From the NCBI RefSeq assembly GCF_017115165.1, contig NZ_JABXKF010000032.1:173843-237842 (forward strand): 64,000 nt of DNA, read 5' to 3'. The notes under the pieces are model-generated. The model was not told where the DNA came from. It was given only the letters and a program-made list of their open reading frames with translations, and did not search any database. The position numbers and the translations under genes were made by a program. Position 1 is the stretch's first letter. Every line of letters starts with the position of its first letter. This stretch comes from Nostoc sp. LPT (lineage in GTDB: Bacteria; Cyanobacteriota; Cyanobacteriia; Cyanobacteriales; Nostocaceae). Of the stretch, positions 1 through 8,559 are shown one piece after another.

Positions 1-143
1 TTGGTTTAATTCTGAATCAAAAAGTGAAATCTGTTGATATTTACAGCAAAAGTGAGGAGCAAGTTTTTTTATTCAGGAGCAAAGTTTTCAAATTATTGCT
101 CTTGCAATTTTGTCTAATTAGTGTAAGTGAAAACTACTTTTGG

Positions 144-1424
144 TTAAAGTACTTCATCACGACGATCGACAATAACTACAGAAGGATCGTTTCTATTAGT
201 CTCTGTTGAGTAATTGGGACGAATGGGATCGACTACTCCTGCATTTCGATCGCTTACTCGGTCGGAAGCTGGGCGATATTCACTAATCTCTGTGGCATCA
301 TAGATTGCAAATTCTTCAATACCTCGATGTTTGAGAATCGCTTCAGCTTGGTGGATTTCAGCTTCCGTACCATCAAGAATTACTAAGTAGTCGCCTCTTT
401 GGAAGCGATCGCCATATACTCGTGCTCTGTCTTCGGGAATTCCTAAGCCAACGAGTGCGCCGACAATACTCCCTGCTGCTGCACCGATCGCACCACCAGT
501 TAATGTTGTCGCCAAAGCTGTTGCAACTGCGCCACCTGCAATTACTGGCCCAATTCCCGGAATCGCTAAAGTCCCAAGTCCAACTAATAAGCCAGTCAAG
601 CCGCCTAGAACACCACCTGTAGCGGCTCCAGCTTTTGCACCATCATCTGCTTTATTACCAGTACCAACATTTCTATCTACATCTACACCACCGATCCCAT
701 GACCGTTTGCGTCTTTGGCAATGATGGAGACTTGATTCAAAGAAAAACCTGCATCTCGCAATTCTGTAATTGCTACTTCAGCATCTCGACGATGAGAAAA
801 TACCCCGATCGCACGTTTCGCAACACCACTATAACCCGCAGCCGGAGTTGGAGTCACATAACCAGTGGTTGCATTTGTCGCATCTGGGTGGTCGTAAATG
901 CCAAACTCTTCCACACCCTGCTGATTCAAAATTGCTTCTGCTCTAAGTATTTCTGAATCTGTACCATCAATAATGACTAAATAGTGTCCTCGTCTAACAC
1001 GTTCGTCATAAACTCTAGCTCGTTCTTCAGGAATTCCTAGACCAATTAACGCACCAAGCAAACTACCAGCCACTGCACCAATACCAGCGCCAGCGAGAGT
1101 TGTAGCTAGGGTAGTTGCTGCGGCTCCAGCCAACATAATTGGCCCAATTCCAGGAATTGCTAAAGTGCCAAGACCAACTAATAAGCCAGCCAATCCGCCC
1201 AAAGCACCGCCCGTAGCTGCTCCGACTTTAGCACCGTCGTCAGATTTATCGCTAACGCGATCGCTCACATCCGCGCCAGCAATATCATCTCTGTCTCCAT
1301 CTTGGGTGATGACAGAAACTCTGTCCATGTCAAAGCCAACTTTTTTTAATTCATGTAGGGCATGTTCAACATCTCGACGATGAGAAAAGACACCTACAGC
1401 ACGTTTATGTACACCTACAACCAT
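144..1424 (-). CDS. Tandem-domain general stress protein (glycine-zipper, GSP17M-like)
   Basis: The 426-residue product is two copies of one module. Each begins with a short alpha/beta domain (KRAVGVFSHRRD and KRAIGVFSHRRD), followed by a Gly/Ala-rich double membrane-like hairpin (GALGGLAGLLVGLGTLAIPG, then a second small-residue segment) and a second alpha/beta piece (GHYLVIIDGTDSEI, GDYLVILDGTEAEI). The first module spans about residues 5-180 and the second about 200-375. This architecture matches the general stress protein 17M / DUF1269-like families of cyanobacteria; the glycine-zipper hairpins suggest membrane association. The C-terminal 50 residues are polar and probably disordered. The ATG start at 1424 has a GAGGAG Shine-Dalgarno 8-9 bases upstream. 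It appears monocistronic. The molecular role is not known; the stress link comes from the family name. Confidence 0.75.
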   Translation of the reverse strand: MVVGVHKRAVGVFSHRRDVEHALHELKKVGFDMDRVSVITQDGDRDDIAGADVSDRVSDKSDDGAKVGAATGGALGGLAGLLVGLGTLAIPGIGPIMLAGAAATTLATTLAGAGIGAVAGSLLGALIGLGIPEERARVYDERVRRGHYLVIIDGTDSEILRAEAILNQQGVEEFGIYDHPDATNATTGYVTPTPAAGYSGVAKRAIGVFSHRRDAEVAITELRDAGFSLNQVSIIAKDANGHGIGGVDVDRNVGTGNKADDGAKAGAATGGVLGGLTGLLVGLGTLAIPGIGPVIAGGAVATALATTLTGGAIGAAAGSIVGALVGLGIPEDRARVYGDRFQRGDYLVILDGTEAEIHQAEAILKHRGIEEFAIYDATEISEYRPASDRVSDRNAGVVDPIRPNYSTETNRNDPSVVIVDRRDEVL

Positions 1425-1964
1425 TATTCTTGCTCCTCAGCCAAAATCAATTATTTACTAATTTATAGCTCCTAGTAGCCCTCATTAATACATGTTTCTA
1501 TTTATTTTTCATCAATCGCTTGGAAGAACTTTTATCTCTATCATTAGATATAGGTGATTTTATCTAAAGAAAGTTATTAACTAAATCTCAACTAGAAAAT
1601 ATATTTTATTTTATGAAGTTTATATAACAATTACTCTATGTTTTCAATTCACTCAATAAAATTGATACCAAGAAGCATTATTTTCTAGCGTTTGCTACTG
1701 TAACTCACCCACTCACAACCTGCTATATCGATAGATACAGTTTTATTAAATTTACTTTTGCCTAATAAATTTTCTTTGGTAAAATATTAAATAGATTATA
1801 AATTTTATTTGAGAATATATAAGAAAATATTTATATTTTTAAATATGACTTTTGGACAACTAACCTATTACCTAAGAAAGTGCCAGCTTAGATAAATTAT
1901 AATTAAGCTGATAAATAAGCCATTTTATAAATGGGTATTTAAAGGGTTGTTTTAAAAGTCCTCC
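1425..1964. other. AT-rich intergenic region
   Basis: This is strongly AT-rich spacer between two divergent genes. It must hold promoters for the stress protein (leftward) and the membrane repeat protein (rightward). I see no confident coding sequence, RNA gene or perfect palindrome in it. Confidence 0.5.
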
Positions 1965-2100
1965 AGGGTGTGTTTTACTACCCTAGCTACCGAGAAACTG
2001 CTACTAGGAAATCGGAGTTTTGGCATTTAAGATCACACCCCTGAGTTGCACTTGAGGCTCAAGCCGACCCTTTTCAAACATCCTCTAATTGAGTAAAAGT
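1965..2100 (+). promoter_or_regulatory. Possible structured 5' leader of the membrane repeat protein
   Basis: Just upstream of the gene at 2112 several segments can pair. GGGTGTG at 1966-1972 complements CACACCC at 2034-2040. Inside that, CCTAG 1982-1986 complements CTAGG 2004-2008, and CCGA 1990-1993 competes by pairing with TCGG 2012-2015. The nested and mutually exclusive stems are in a GC island within AT-rich DNA, as expected of a cis-regulatory leader. It does not match a riboswitch class I recognise, so the function is unassigned. Confidence 0.3.
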
Positions 2101-2111
2101 GAGAAAATCCT

Positions 2112-5100
2112 ATGTTTCAAAGTGTTTTAACTATTTGGGGATGGAATTGGCTATCTTTAGGATTAGCGCCAATAACTTTAGCTCAGGAAGTACTAACTCC
2201 AGAAGAAGCATCGGTTGTTTTTTCTGGGCCTAAATTGTTAGTGGCACTGCTAGCTGGGGTTTTGATGGCATTTGCTTTTCAATTGTTATTGACAAACTTT
2301 TCAGTTGCTGTCGGAATTTCATCTTGGGAAATTGATTCAGATTCTGATGATGAGTCTGAAAGTTTGGGTAAGACAATTCGTAAAGGTCAAGCTAAAGTTG
2401 GTACTTGGGCGTTAATAACCGTTAGCATCGCATTATTTATTGCTTGTTTTTTAGCAGTAAAACTGAGCCTAATCGAAAGCGCATTTTTAGGAGCAATTAT
2501 TGGTGTAGTCATTTGGTCTACCTATTTTTCACTAGTCATTTGGTTAGGTTCGTCGGCGGTAGGCTCTTTAATTGGTTCTATATCTAACACTGTCACTTCT
2601 GGTTTTCAAACTCTGATGGGCACGGCAACTGCTGGCATCGGTGCTAATAGTGCTAAAAAACAGTTAGTTTCTACTGCTGAAGATATTACAGCCGCGGTCC
2701 GACGGGAACTAACTTCAGGTTTTGATTCTGAAGGTATTAAAAATACCCTTCAAAGTTCTTTAAGCTCTCTGCAATTACCAAAGCTAGATATTAAAGAAAT
2801 TCGGAGTCAATTTGACCAGCTTCTTAAGGAGACAGATTTGCAATCTGTTGCTAACAGCGACCTGTTACAAAATATTGATCGCCAAACATTTGTTGATTTA
2901 ATCAGCAGCCGTGGCGATTTATCTAAAGAAGATATCAATAGCATTGCTGACCAATTTGAAGGTGCATGGCAACAAGCTTTAAATCGCAAAAATCCCACAG
3001 AACAAGTAATTAATTTACTCAAGTCTGCTACTCCTGAAGAACTTAATTCTGAGCAATTAGGCGAACGGCTTCAACAACTGGTTACAATCGGAGGCGGTAA
3101 TGGCAGTGGTGTAATCAAGCAAGCTATTCGATATGGGTTGAGCGCCGCTGCACCAGCGGTTCTGGAACGAGTAAACCTTTCTAATATCGATGTAGATAAA
3201 ATTACAACTCAGTTGCAAAAACTGAAAGAAAAAGTTCAAGATGTCGATGTCGATCAAATCACAGAACAACTTCAAAAGTTTAAAAAGCAAGCATCTGAGC
3301 AAGTATCTGCAAAATTGCCAATATCATTAGAAAACACGATTGAAACAGATGTAGAAGACTATATATTGCATTCGTTTGCTTGGCACTTCAATCGAATTAC
3401 CCTAGTAGATGAATTTAAAGAAGTCATCTATGACGTAAATGCAGATCCAACAACTGTGAGACGGGAGTTAGAAGAAATCAATCAAGAATATTTCACCAAC
3501 TTACTAAAGCAACGTGGTGATATTAGCGAAGCTAGGGTGAAAGAAATTTCTGAACAAATGGAAAGCGATCGCCTGGAAGTTTTAGAAACTGTCAAACAGG
3601 CCCAAACACGAGAAAAAGGGCAAGATTTCCGCAGCCGCATCGAAGATTATCTACGTTCGACAGGTAAAGACGAACTCAATCCTGAAGGTATTGAACGAGA
3701 CTTTGGCAAGTTGCTAGACGATCCACAAGCTGGTTTTGAAGATTTAAGTAGCCGCTTCGAGCAATTTGACCGCGATACACTGGTACAATTGCTCAGTCAG
3801 CGTCAAGATATCAGCGAAGAGGAAGCTAATAATATTGTTAGTCAACTCGAACGCAACCGCGATAATCTCTTGAATCGTGCTAGAGAATTGCAAGAACAAG
3901 CAAAAGCAAAAGCCGATGAACTGCGCCAAAGAGTTGAAGAATATCTGCAAAATACTAATAAAGACGAACTCAATCCCGAAGCTATCAAACGCGAGTTTAA
4001 AGTTTTATTAGACGATCCCCAAGCCGGAATTAGCCTTTTACGATCGCGCCTATCGCAATTTGACCGCGATACACTGGTACAATTGCTCAGTCAGCGTCAA
4101 GATTTGAGCGAAGAACAGGTAAACCAAACTCTCGATCAACTTGAAGCAGTCCGAGATAGTATTTTACAAGTACCGCAACAAGCAAAGGAACAGTACGAAA
4201 AAACTACAAAAGCGATCGCCGAATATCTCCGCAATACCAACTTGGAAGAACTTAATCCAGAAGGTATTAAAGCCGATTTGGAAAAATTACTCGACGATCC
4301 CAAAGCCGGAGCCTTAGCACTGCGCGATCGCTTGTCTAATGTCGATCGAGAAACCTTGGTAAAACTTGTTAGTCAACGCGGAGACTTGAGCCAAGAGCAG
4401 GTTAATCAGATCATCGATCGCGCTCAAGATGCCATTGGTGATATCCTGAGAGCGCCACGACGTTTAGCCAAGCGTACCACTCAACAAGCTTTAGATTTTG
4501 AAGCCAATCTCGAAGAATATCTGCGTAATACCAACAAAGAAGAACTCAACCCCGAAGGAATCAAACGCGATTTACAATTGCTGCTGTCTTCTCCCCGTGC
4601 TGGAATTGGCAATTTAACCGATCGCGCCTCAAAATTTGACCGTTCGACAATTGTGGCGCTATTATCCCAACGTGAGGATATCTCAGAAGAAGAAGCTAAC
4701 CGAATTGTGGATCAAATTGATTCTGTTCGCAGCTCGATTGTGGAACAATTCCAGCAGATTCAGCAAAGAGTGCAATCAGTGTTAGATGGAGTTTTTGCGA
4801 AAGTTCGCAACTATCTCAACTCCCTGGATCGTTCCGAACTCAACTATGAAGGGATTAAGCAAGACTTTGCGAAAGTGTTCGACGATCCCCAAGCTGGATT
4901 TGAAGCATTGCGCGATCGCCTCAGTGAATTCGATCGTGACACTTTAGTTGCTGTATTGAGTTCTCGTGAAGATATTTCCGAGGCGGATGCTAACCGGATA
5001 ATTAACCAAATAGAAGCGGCGCGAGATGGTGTATTGCAACGAGCCGAACGCATCCAAAAAGAAACCCAAAAACGCCTGAAAGCGATTCAAAAACAAACTA

Positions 5101-5234
5101 AAAAGCAAGCTGAAGAAACCAAGAAAACCGTTGCCAATGCTGCGTGGTGGATATTTTGGACAGCGATTACTTCCCTTTGCGCCAGTGCGATCGCAGGTGC
5201 GATCGCTGTGACTGGGATAACTTTACCTGGGTAA
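2112..5234 (+). CDS. Large membrane-anchored protein with ~95-residue repeats
   Basis: The 1040-residue product begins with a hydrophobic or signal-like segment (residues 1-25), then about three membrane helices (roughly 40-65, 95-120, 122-150) followed by a small-residue stretch. From about residue 230 come roughly seven copies of an acidic helical repeat of 94-98 residues. The clearest five start near residues 510, 609, 703, 801 and 899 and share the pattern ELNPEGIKRDF, LLDDPQAG, FDRDTLVQLLSQR and DISEEEAN; the earlier two are more degenerate. A final membrane helix lies at about 1010-1035, after a Lys/Gln-rich stretch. Ends in the membrane with a long helical repeat domain between suggest a scaffold or tether. 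I do not recognise a named family. The ATG start has only a weak purine-rich upstream sequence. Confidence 0.6.
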   Translation: MFQSVLTIWGWNWLSLGLAPITLAQEVLTPEEASVVFSGPKLLVALLAGVLMAFAFQLLLTNFSVAVGISSWEIDSDSDDESESLGKTIRKGQAKVGTWALITVSIALFIACFLAVKLSLIESAFLGAIIGVVIWSTYFSLVIWLGSSAVGSLIGSISNTVTSGFQTLMGTATAGIGANSAKKQLVSTAEDITAAVRRELTSGFDSEGIKNTLQSSLSSLQLPKLDIKEIRSQFDQLLKETDLQSVANSDLLQNIDRQTFVDLISSRGDLSKEDINSIADQFEGAWQQALNRKNPTEQVINLLKSATPEELNSEQLGERLQQLVTIGGGNGSGVIKQAIRYGLSAAAPAVLERVNLSNIDVDKITTQLQKLKEKVQDVDVDQITEQLQKFKKQASEQVSAKLPISLENTIETDVEDYILHSFAWHFNRITLVDEFKEVIYDVNADPTTVRRELEEINQEYFTNLLKQRGDISEARVKEISEQMESDRLEVLETVKQAQTREKGQDFRSRIEDYLRSTGKDELNPEGIERDFGKLLDDPQAGFEDLSSRFEQFDRDTLVQLLSQRQDISEEEANNIVSQLERNRDNLLNRARELQEQAKAKADELRQRVEEYLQNTNKDELNPEAIKREFKVLLDDPQAGISLLRSRLSQFDRDTLVQLLSQRQDLSEEQVNQTLDQLEAVRDSILQVPQQAKEQYEKTTKAIAEYLRNTNLEELNPEGIKADLEKLLDDPKAGALALRDRLSNVDRETLVKLVSQRGDLSQEQVNQIIDRAQDAIGDILRAPRRLAKRTTQQALDFEANLEEYLRNTNKEELNPEGIKRDLQLLLSSPRAGIGNLTDRASKFDRSTIVALLSQREDISEEEANRIVDQIDSVRSSIVEQFQQIQQRVQSVLDGVFAKVRNYLNSLDRSELNYEGIKQDFAKVFDDPQAGFEALRDRLSEFDRDTLVAVLSSREDISEADANRIINQIEAARDGVLQRAERIQKETQKRLKAIQKQTKKQAEETKKTVANAAWWIFWTAITSLCASAIAGAIAVTGITLPG

Positions 5235-5339
5235 AATATCTTCATCATCAGGAATTTAGAGAAATACAAAGTGGTATTCAGTCTTTATAAATGAATGCCA
5301 CTTTTTTTATTTATGAAAACAAGTACTATCGTCTATACT

Positions 5340-5897
5340 ACCATGACCTTCTTATTCCGATATTTATTAAAAAACCTCATTGAACAAAGATTTCATATTT
5401 CGTTATGGCCAGAGTAATAAAACAGAGTTACTTATTATTTCTTAAACATAGAAAAAAGCCTGCTTGAGGTAGTATCATAAATCTTGTTATTCTGAATACA
5501 GTAAAAATGTTCTAAAATATATGCAATTCTGTAGAAGGTAATCTGCTTATTTGCTAGCAGATTGCTACTAAAATTTGTGAATTCATCAGGCACAACGACA
5601 TAACGTACATGATTCTTGGCAAAATCAATTTTGATGCCAATATTATCAATAAATTCAGTGTTTCTCAAATCTTTAGACTTAACAGCAAAGACTTGTTTTA
5701 ATCAGGTCTAATTTGTTATATCTTTCAACTCGTTATTTCTCCACTTTGTTTTTTCGGCATTGTTGAATGAAAGTGTGAAGTTCTAAAATTTCATATTTAA
5801 AATAGTTTTCTTTCTGCCTTTAGCAAAAAGCAAATTTATCCTCTTAATCAGCAACGTAATTTTCTAATGGAGAAGTGACGAGGTAATTTTTTACCAA
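5340..5897 (+). repeat. RTX-unit leader, copy A
   Basis: This AT-rich non-coding segment is the first copy of a leader that precedes each RTX gene in the array. It aligns by eye with about 7990-8559 (copy C) and 10020-10672 (copy D), sharing the tracts CTTGTTATTCTGAATACAG, ATTTTGATGCCAA, and TAATCAGGT followed by the stretch ending at AAGTGACGAGGTAATTTTTT. No ORF is conserved among copies, so it is likely promoter/5'-leader sequence rather than a gene. The preceding bases 5235-5339 show nothing notable. Confidence 0.65.
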
Positions 5898-6069
5898 GCC
5901 CAGTTGGGGCAGGTGTGGGGGTGTGGGGTGTAGGGGTGTGGGGAAGAACTAGCCCCAACCTACCCGCATGAGTCTTTAGCCCAGCAATAAGAAGGGCAAC
6001 CGTGAAGTCCTTTGGTGTCAATCCAAAGGACTTCACCTTACACCCTTAAACCCTTACACCCCTAATGAA
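5898..6069. mobile_element. G-rich small insertion within RTX leader copy A
   Basis: Copies C and D run directly from the TAATTTTTT tract into the ribosome-binding region, whereas copy A has about 172 extra bases here. The insert begins with a G-rich run of GGTGTGGGG-type units, ends with C-rich ACACCCTTA-type units that are roughly complementary, and contains a perfect hairpin (6002-6036). This is the structure of a miniature inverted-repeat or dispersed cyanobacterial repeat. Boundaries are good to a few bases. Confidence 0.5.
6002..6036. repeat. Perfect 14-bp stem hairpin
   Basis: GTGAAGTCCTTTGG at 6002-6015 is the exact reverse complement of 6023-6036, with a 7-base loop. It lies inside the 172-bp insertion just before the truncated RTX gene. 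There is no T tract on either side, so it is more likely part of the inserted repeat than a terminator. Confidence 0.6.
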
Positions 6070-6094
6070 CCTTTAAATTCAGGATAAATTCGCT

Positions 6095-6502
6095 ATGCCA
6101 ACCATTGATGGTACTAATCGCCCTGACAATCTTGGTAATTCTTTTTCTGTTCTCCCTAATATCATCAACGCATTTGAGGGGAACGATACGATTAACGGCG
6201 GATGTGGCGACGATACAATTAACGGCGCAAAGGGTAATGATAGCCTTCTTGGCGGATTTGCCAGCGATACGATTGACACCGGAAGGGGCAACAATACGAT
6301 TGACAGTGGAAGGGGCAACAATACGATTGACAGCGGATTTGACGGTAACGATAAGATTAACGGCGGATCTGGCGACGATCAGATTCAAGGTGGAGCTGGC
6401 AACGATACAATTAACGGCGTATCTGGCAACGACCGGATTGATGGCGGATCTGGTGACGATCAGATTGACGCCAGATTTAACAACGATACGATTAGTTTAT
6501 AG
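6095..6502 (+). pseudogene. Truncated RTX protein gene (copy A, N-terminal part)
   Basis: The 135-residue product starts like copy D (TIDGTNRPDNL versus TINGTNRPDNL) and consists of calcium-binding RTX nonapeptide repeats (GGSGDDQI, GGAGNDTI). It stops after the repeats and lacks the serralysin-type C-terminal domain present in copies B, C and D. The DNA after its stop joins directly to sequence that in copy D lies hundreds of bases beyond the gene, so the 3' half has been deleted. The upstream insertion also changed the Shine-Dalgarno from GGAG to GGAT. Without the C-terminal type I secretion region it is probably not exported and may be a decaying remnant, although the frame remains open. 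Confidence 0.7.
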
Positions 6503-6588
6503 TTATTAAATTGCGCCGCATATACATCAGAAAATCAGGTAATACAATCGCAACAGTTACGATGATGCCACTTAATGAAAAAAATGTC

Positions 6589-6640
6589 ATGTCAGAGAAT
6601 TTGAGAACGCAAGTTAGGACGCAAGCAATGTAGCGATCGC
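6589..6640 (+). pseudogene. ilvD 5' remnant 1
   Basis: An ATG at 6589 opens a 14-codon frame reading MSENLRTQVRTQAM before a stop. This matches the start of the real IlvD at 12273 ([14 protein letters not shown]). The similarity continues through TAGCGATCGC and ends at the HIP1 octamer 6633-6640, after which the sequence is unrelated to ilvD. Flanking bases 6503-6588 resemble the ilvD upstream region (AAAATCAGGTAATACAATCG). It is a relic of tandem duplication, not a functional gene. Confidence 0.8.
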
Positions 6641-6842
6641 ACTGGTTAACAAGGCTTTTAAGTTATTGGTAATTATTTCATTATACATAACTAGATAAAT
6701 CATCCAATAAATCTCAAAAAGCAAAACCAACCCTATCTGAACAAAGGTTTTAGATTTTGTTTTAGCGAGAGGAATAAAATCAGCTTAATTACTCTTTCTT
6801 ATAGATAGAAAAAATTAGGCTTGAAAGTAATACTATGGTCTT
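6641..6842 (+). repeat. RTX-unit leader, copy B (truncated)
   Basis: This shares sequence with the start of leader copy C (for example ACCCTATCTGAACAAAG at about 6730 and 8000) but breaks off at TTATGAATA, joining directly to the 3' half of an RTX gene. About 400 bases of leader plus the 5' half of the coding region are missing. Confidence 0.6.
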
Positions 6843-7193
6843 GTGATTATGAATAGAATCAAAACCTTTACTGGCGGTGCTGGCAACGATGTTTTCGATT
6901 TCAACTCTGTTTCAGATAGTCCTACTGGTTTGTTACGGGATGTTATCACTGACTTCGTTGGAAACGGTATCTTTACAGGCGATCAAATCAATCTATCTAC
7001 CATTGATGCTAATTCAAGTGTAGCGGGCAACCAAGCCTTCACTTTCATCGGGGCTAGCGCATTCTCAGCAGCCCGTCAGGTTCGTTATTCAGGAGGTATT
7101 CTTCAAGCTAGCATTGATGGGGATCTGTCGGCTGAGTTTGAGATTGGACTGACAGGAGCACCACCATTAGTGGCAAGCGACATCATCCTCTAA
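6843..7193 (+). pseudogene. Truncated RTX protein gene (copy B, C-terminal domain)
   Basis: The open frame encodes about 116 residues: one RTX motif (GGAGNDVF) followed by the complete peptidase M10 serralysin-like C-terminal domain ([44 protein letters not shown]). GTG at 6843 or ATG at 6849 could start it, but both lie in what is leader sequence in the other copies and lack a good Shine-Dalgarno. It is therefore a deletion product in which leader was fused to the 3' half of the gene. It pairs conceptually with the copy A fragment, which has the opposite half. Confidence 0.7.
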
Positions 7194-7289
7194 TCTAATA
7201 TACCTCTTGCAAAAGCGCTTCACACCCTACTTCTAAGAGCAAGCGCTTAGGGGTGGAGTTCTTATTTATGTATTTACACCTAATGTGAA

Positions 7290-7385
7290 TTACAGCAGTT
7301 TTTATGTATTTGAACCACACCTGTCGTAGGAGCGCAAGTCCTTGCGCCCCTACTACGTGGTCTATTTAACTGAAAATAGCTGTAA
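7290..7385. mobile_element. 96-bp palindromic MITE-like element
   Basis: The element begins TTACAGC and ends GCTGTAA. Its arms are imperfect inverted repeats that meet in a central palindrome around GGAGCGCAAG/CTTGCGCCCC. A second member with the same termini is at 10258-10358. It has no ORF. Confidence 0.6.
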
Positions 7386-7555
7386 ATAAGTTAAGACTGG
7401 AAAGTGAGAATATGAATATTAATACCAAAACGACGAAGCAATAAACCTAGTGTGTGAGAAGCAATTTTGGCAGCAATGTGAACACAAAAGCCATAAATTA
7501 CCAATGCTTGCCAGGGTTTGATCGTGCTGCGTATGCATGAGAAAATCAGTTAATA

Positions 7556-7672
7556 AACCCCGTTCATTTTGAAACCTGGAGTTTTTAAGGAGAGTGTATT
7601 ATTCGGTTGTGGCTTGAGTTCTGAGCTTTACTCTAATTCCAAAAAACTATGGTTTTCAAGGTAGACGCGGTT
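7556..7672. mobile_element. 117-bp MITE with TA target duplication
   Basis: Sister copies at about 9827 and 12228 read GGTAATACAATCGC, while this copy reads GTTAATA, then 117 extra bases, then TACAATCGC. The insert therefore duplicated TA (7554-7555 and 7673-7674). Its ends are imperfect inverted repeats about 35 bases long: AACCCCGTTCATTTTGAAAC on the left against AACCGCGTCTACCTTGAAAA read from the right. The structure is that of a non-autonomous Tc1/IS630-type element. Confidence 0.65.
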
Positions 7673-7706
7673 TACAATCGCAACAGTTGCGATGATGCCA
7701 TACATA

Positions 7707-7742
7707 ATAGCCAAATTGTAACGCCAGGGGTGTAGCGATCGC
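7707..7742 (+). pseudogene. ilvD 5' remnant 2
   Basis: The bases matching AGCCAAATTGTAACGC, then GGGGTGTAGCGATCGC, correspond to ilvD codons 7-18. The start codon region has decayed. Similarity again stops exactly at a HIP1 octamer (7735-7742). Confidence 0.75.
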
Positions 7743-7755
7743 ACTGGTCTAACAA

Positions 7756-7913
7756 GGGAATAGCACTAAGTTAAAATACAGCCCCGATCCTGGGAGGCTT
7801 CACCTCCAGTGACTTTACCATAGGCAGCAGCCCTCTGGAAATACATTTCTAGTCTTAAGACTAGGAACGAATTCAAGTTACACAAATCTTTAGGCTTTTC
7901 TTAGTGTTATGCA
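7756..7913. mobile_element. 158-bp MITE with 8-bp target duplication
   Basis: TCTAACAA occurs at 7748-7755 and again at 7914-7921, flanking an insert whose ends are inverted repeats (ATAGCACTAAG near the left end, ATAACACTAAG read from the right). Sister copies at about 6645 and 9930 lack the insert and run straight from the AACAA motif into GCTTT. No ORF of significance lies inside. Confidence 0.7.
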
Positions 7914-8559
7914 TCTAACAAAGCTTTTAACTGATTGGCAATTATTTGTTATATATGACTACAGCAACCACTAAGCAAATATCAATATGCAAAACCAACC
8001 CTATCTGAACAAAGATTTCTGATTTTATTATAGCGAAAGGATAAAAGAAAGTTAATTATTATTTTTTATAAAGAGAAAAAATTCTGCTGGAAAATAATAC
8101 AATAGTGTTGTTATTATGAATACAAGAATATTTTTCTCAAATCTATATAATTACGTAGGACAAAATCTACTTATTCATTAGTATTTTCCAGATGGAACGA
8201 CTGAAAACATAAGTTATTAGGACATTAAAGGAGTTTTAGTACAATTTTGATGTAAACATCATCAAATACATCCAGTACTTCTTAAATATTCTCAAATATT
8301 CTCAAATATTCAAACTTAATAGTCAAGACCTGTTGCAATCAGGTTTGGTTCAAGAATATATTGCTACTCGCAAGCTTTTGACCTTGTTTTATCGACATTA
8401 CTAAATGAAAGTGTGAAATTCCCAAATTCTATGTTTAAAATTGTTTATTTTATGCCTTTAAAGGAAACCAAATTTATACTCTTAATTCAGCAATGCCGTT
8501 TTATAATGGGGAAGTAAAGACGTAATTTTTTTTCCTCTAAGTTTAGGAGAAACTCATCA

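Larger units (their letters stand above)
7194..8559. other. Gene-free spacer with three small insertions, ilvD remnant and leader copy C
   Basis: No coding gene is supported in this 1.37-kb stretch. In order it holds the decayed 3' flank of copy B, a 96-bp palindromic element (7290-7385), a TA-flanked MITE (7556-7672), the second ilvD remnant ending at HIP1 7735-7742, a MITE with 8-bp target duplication (7756-7913) and leader copy C (about 7922-8559) feeding the RTX gene at 8560. Confidence 0.65.

Noticed and set aside
1..143. Small rightward ORF near the left edge (24-209)
   Set aside because: It runs into the stress protein gene on the other strand, has no ribosome-binding site and shows no protein-like pattern.
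5435..5668. 77-residue leftward ORF in leader copy A
   Set aside because: The region is a non-coding repeat; leader copies C and D do not preserve this frame.
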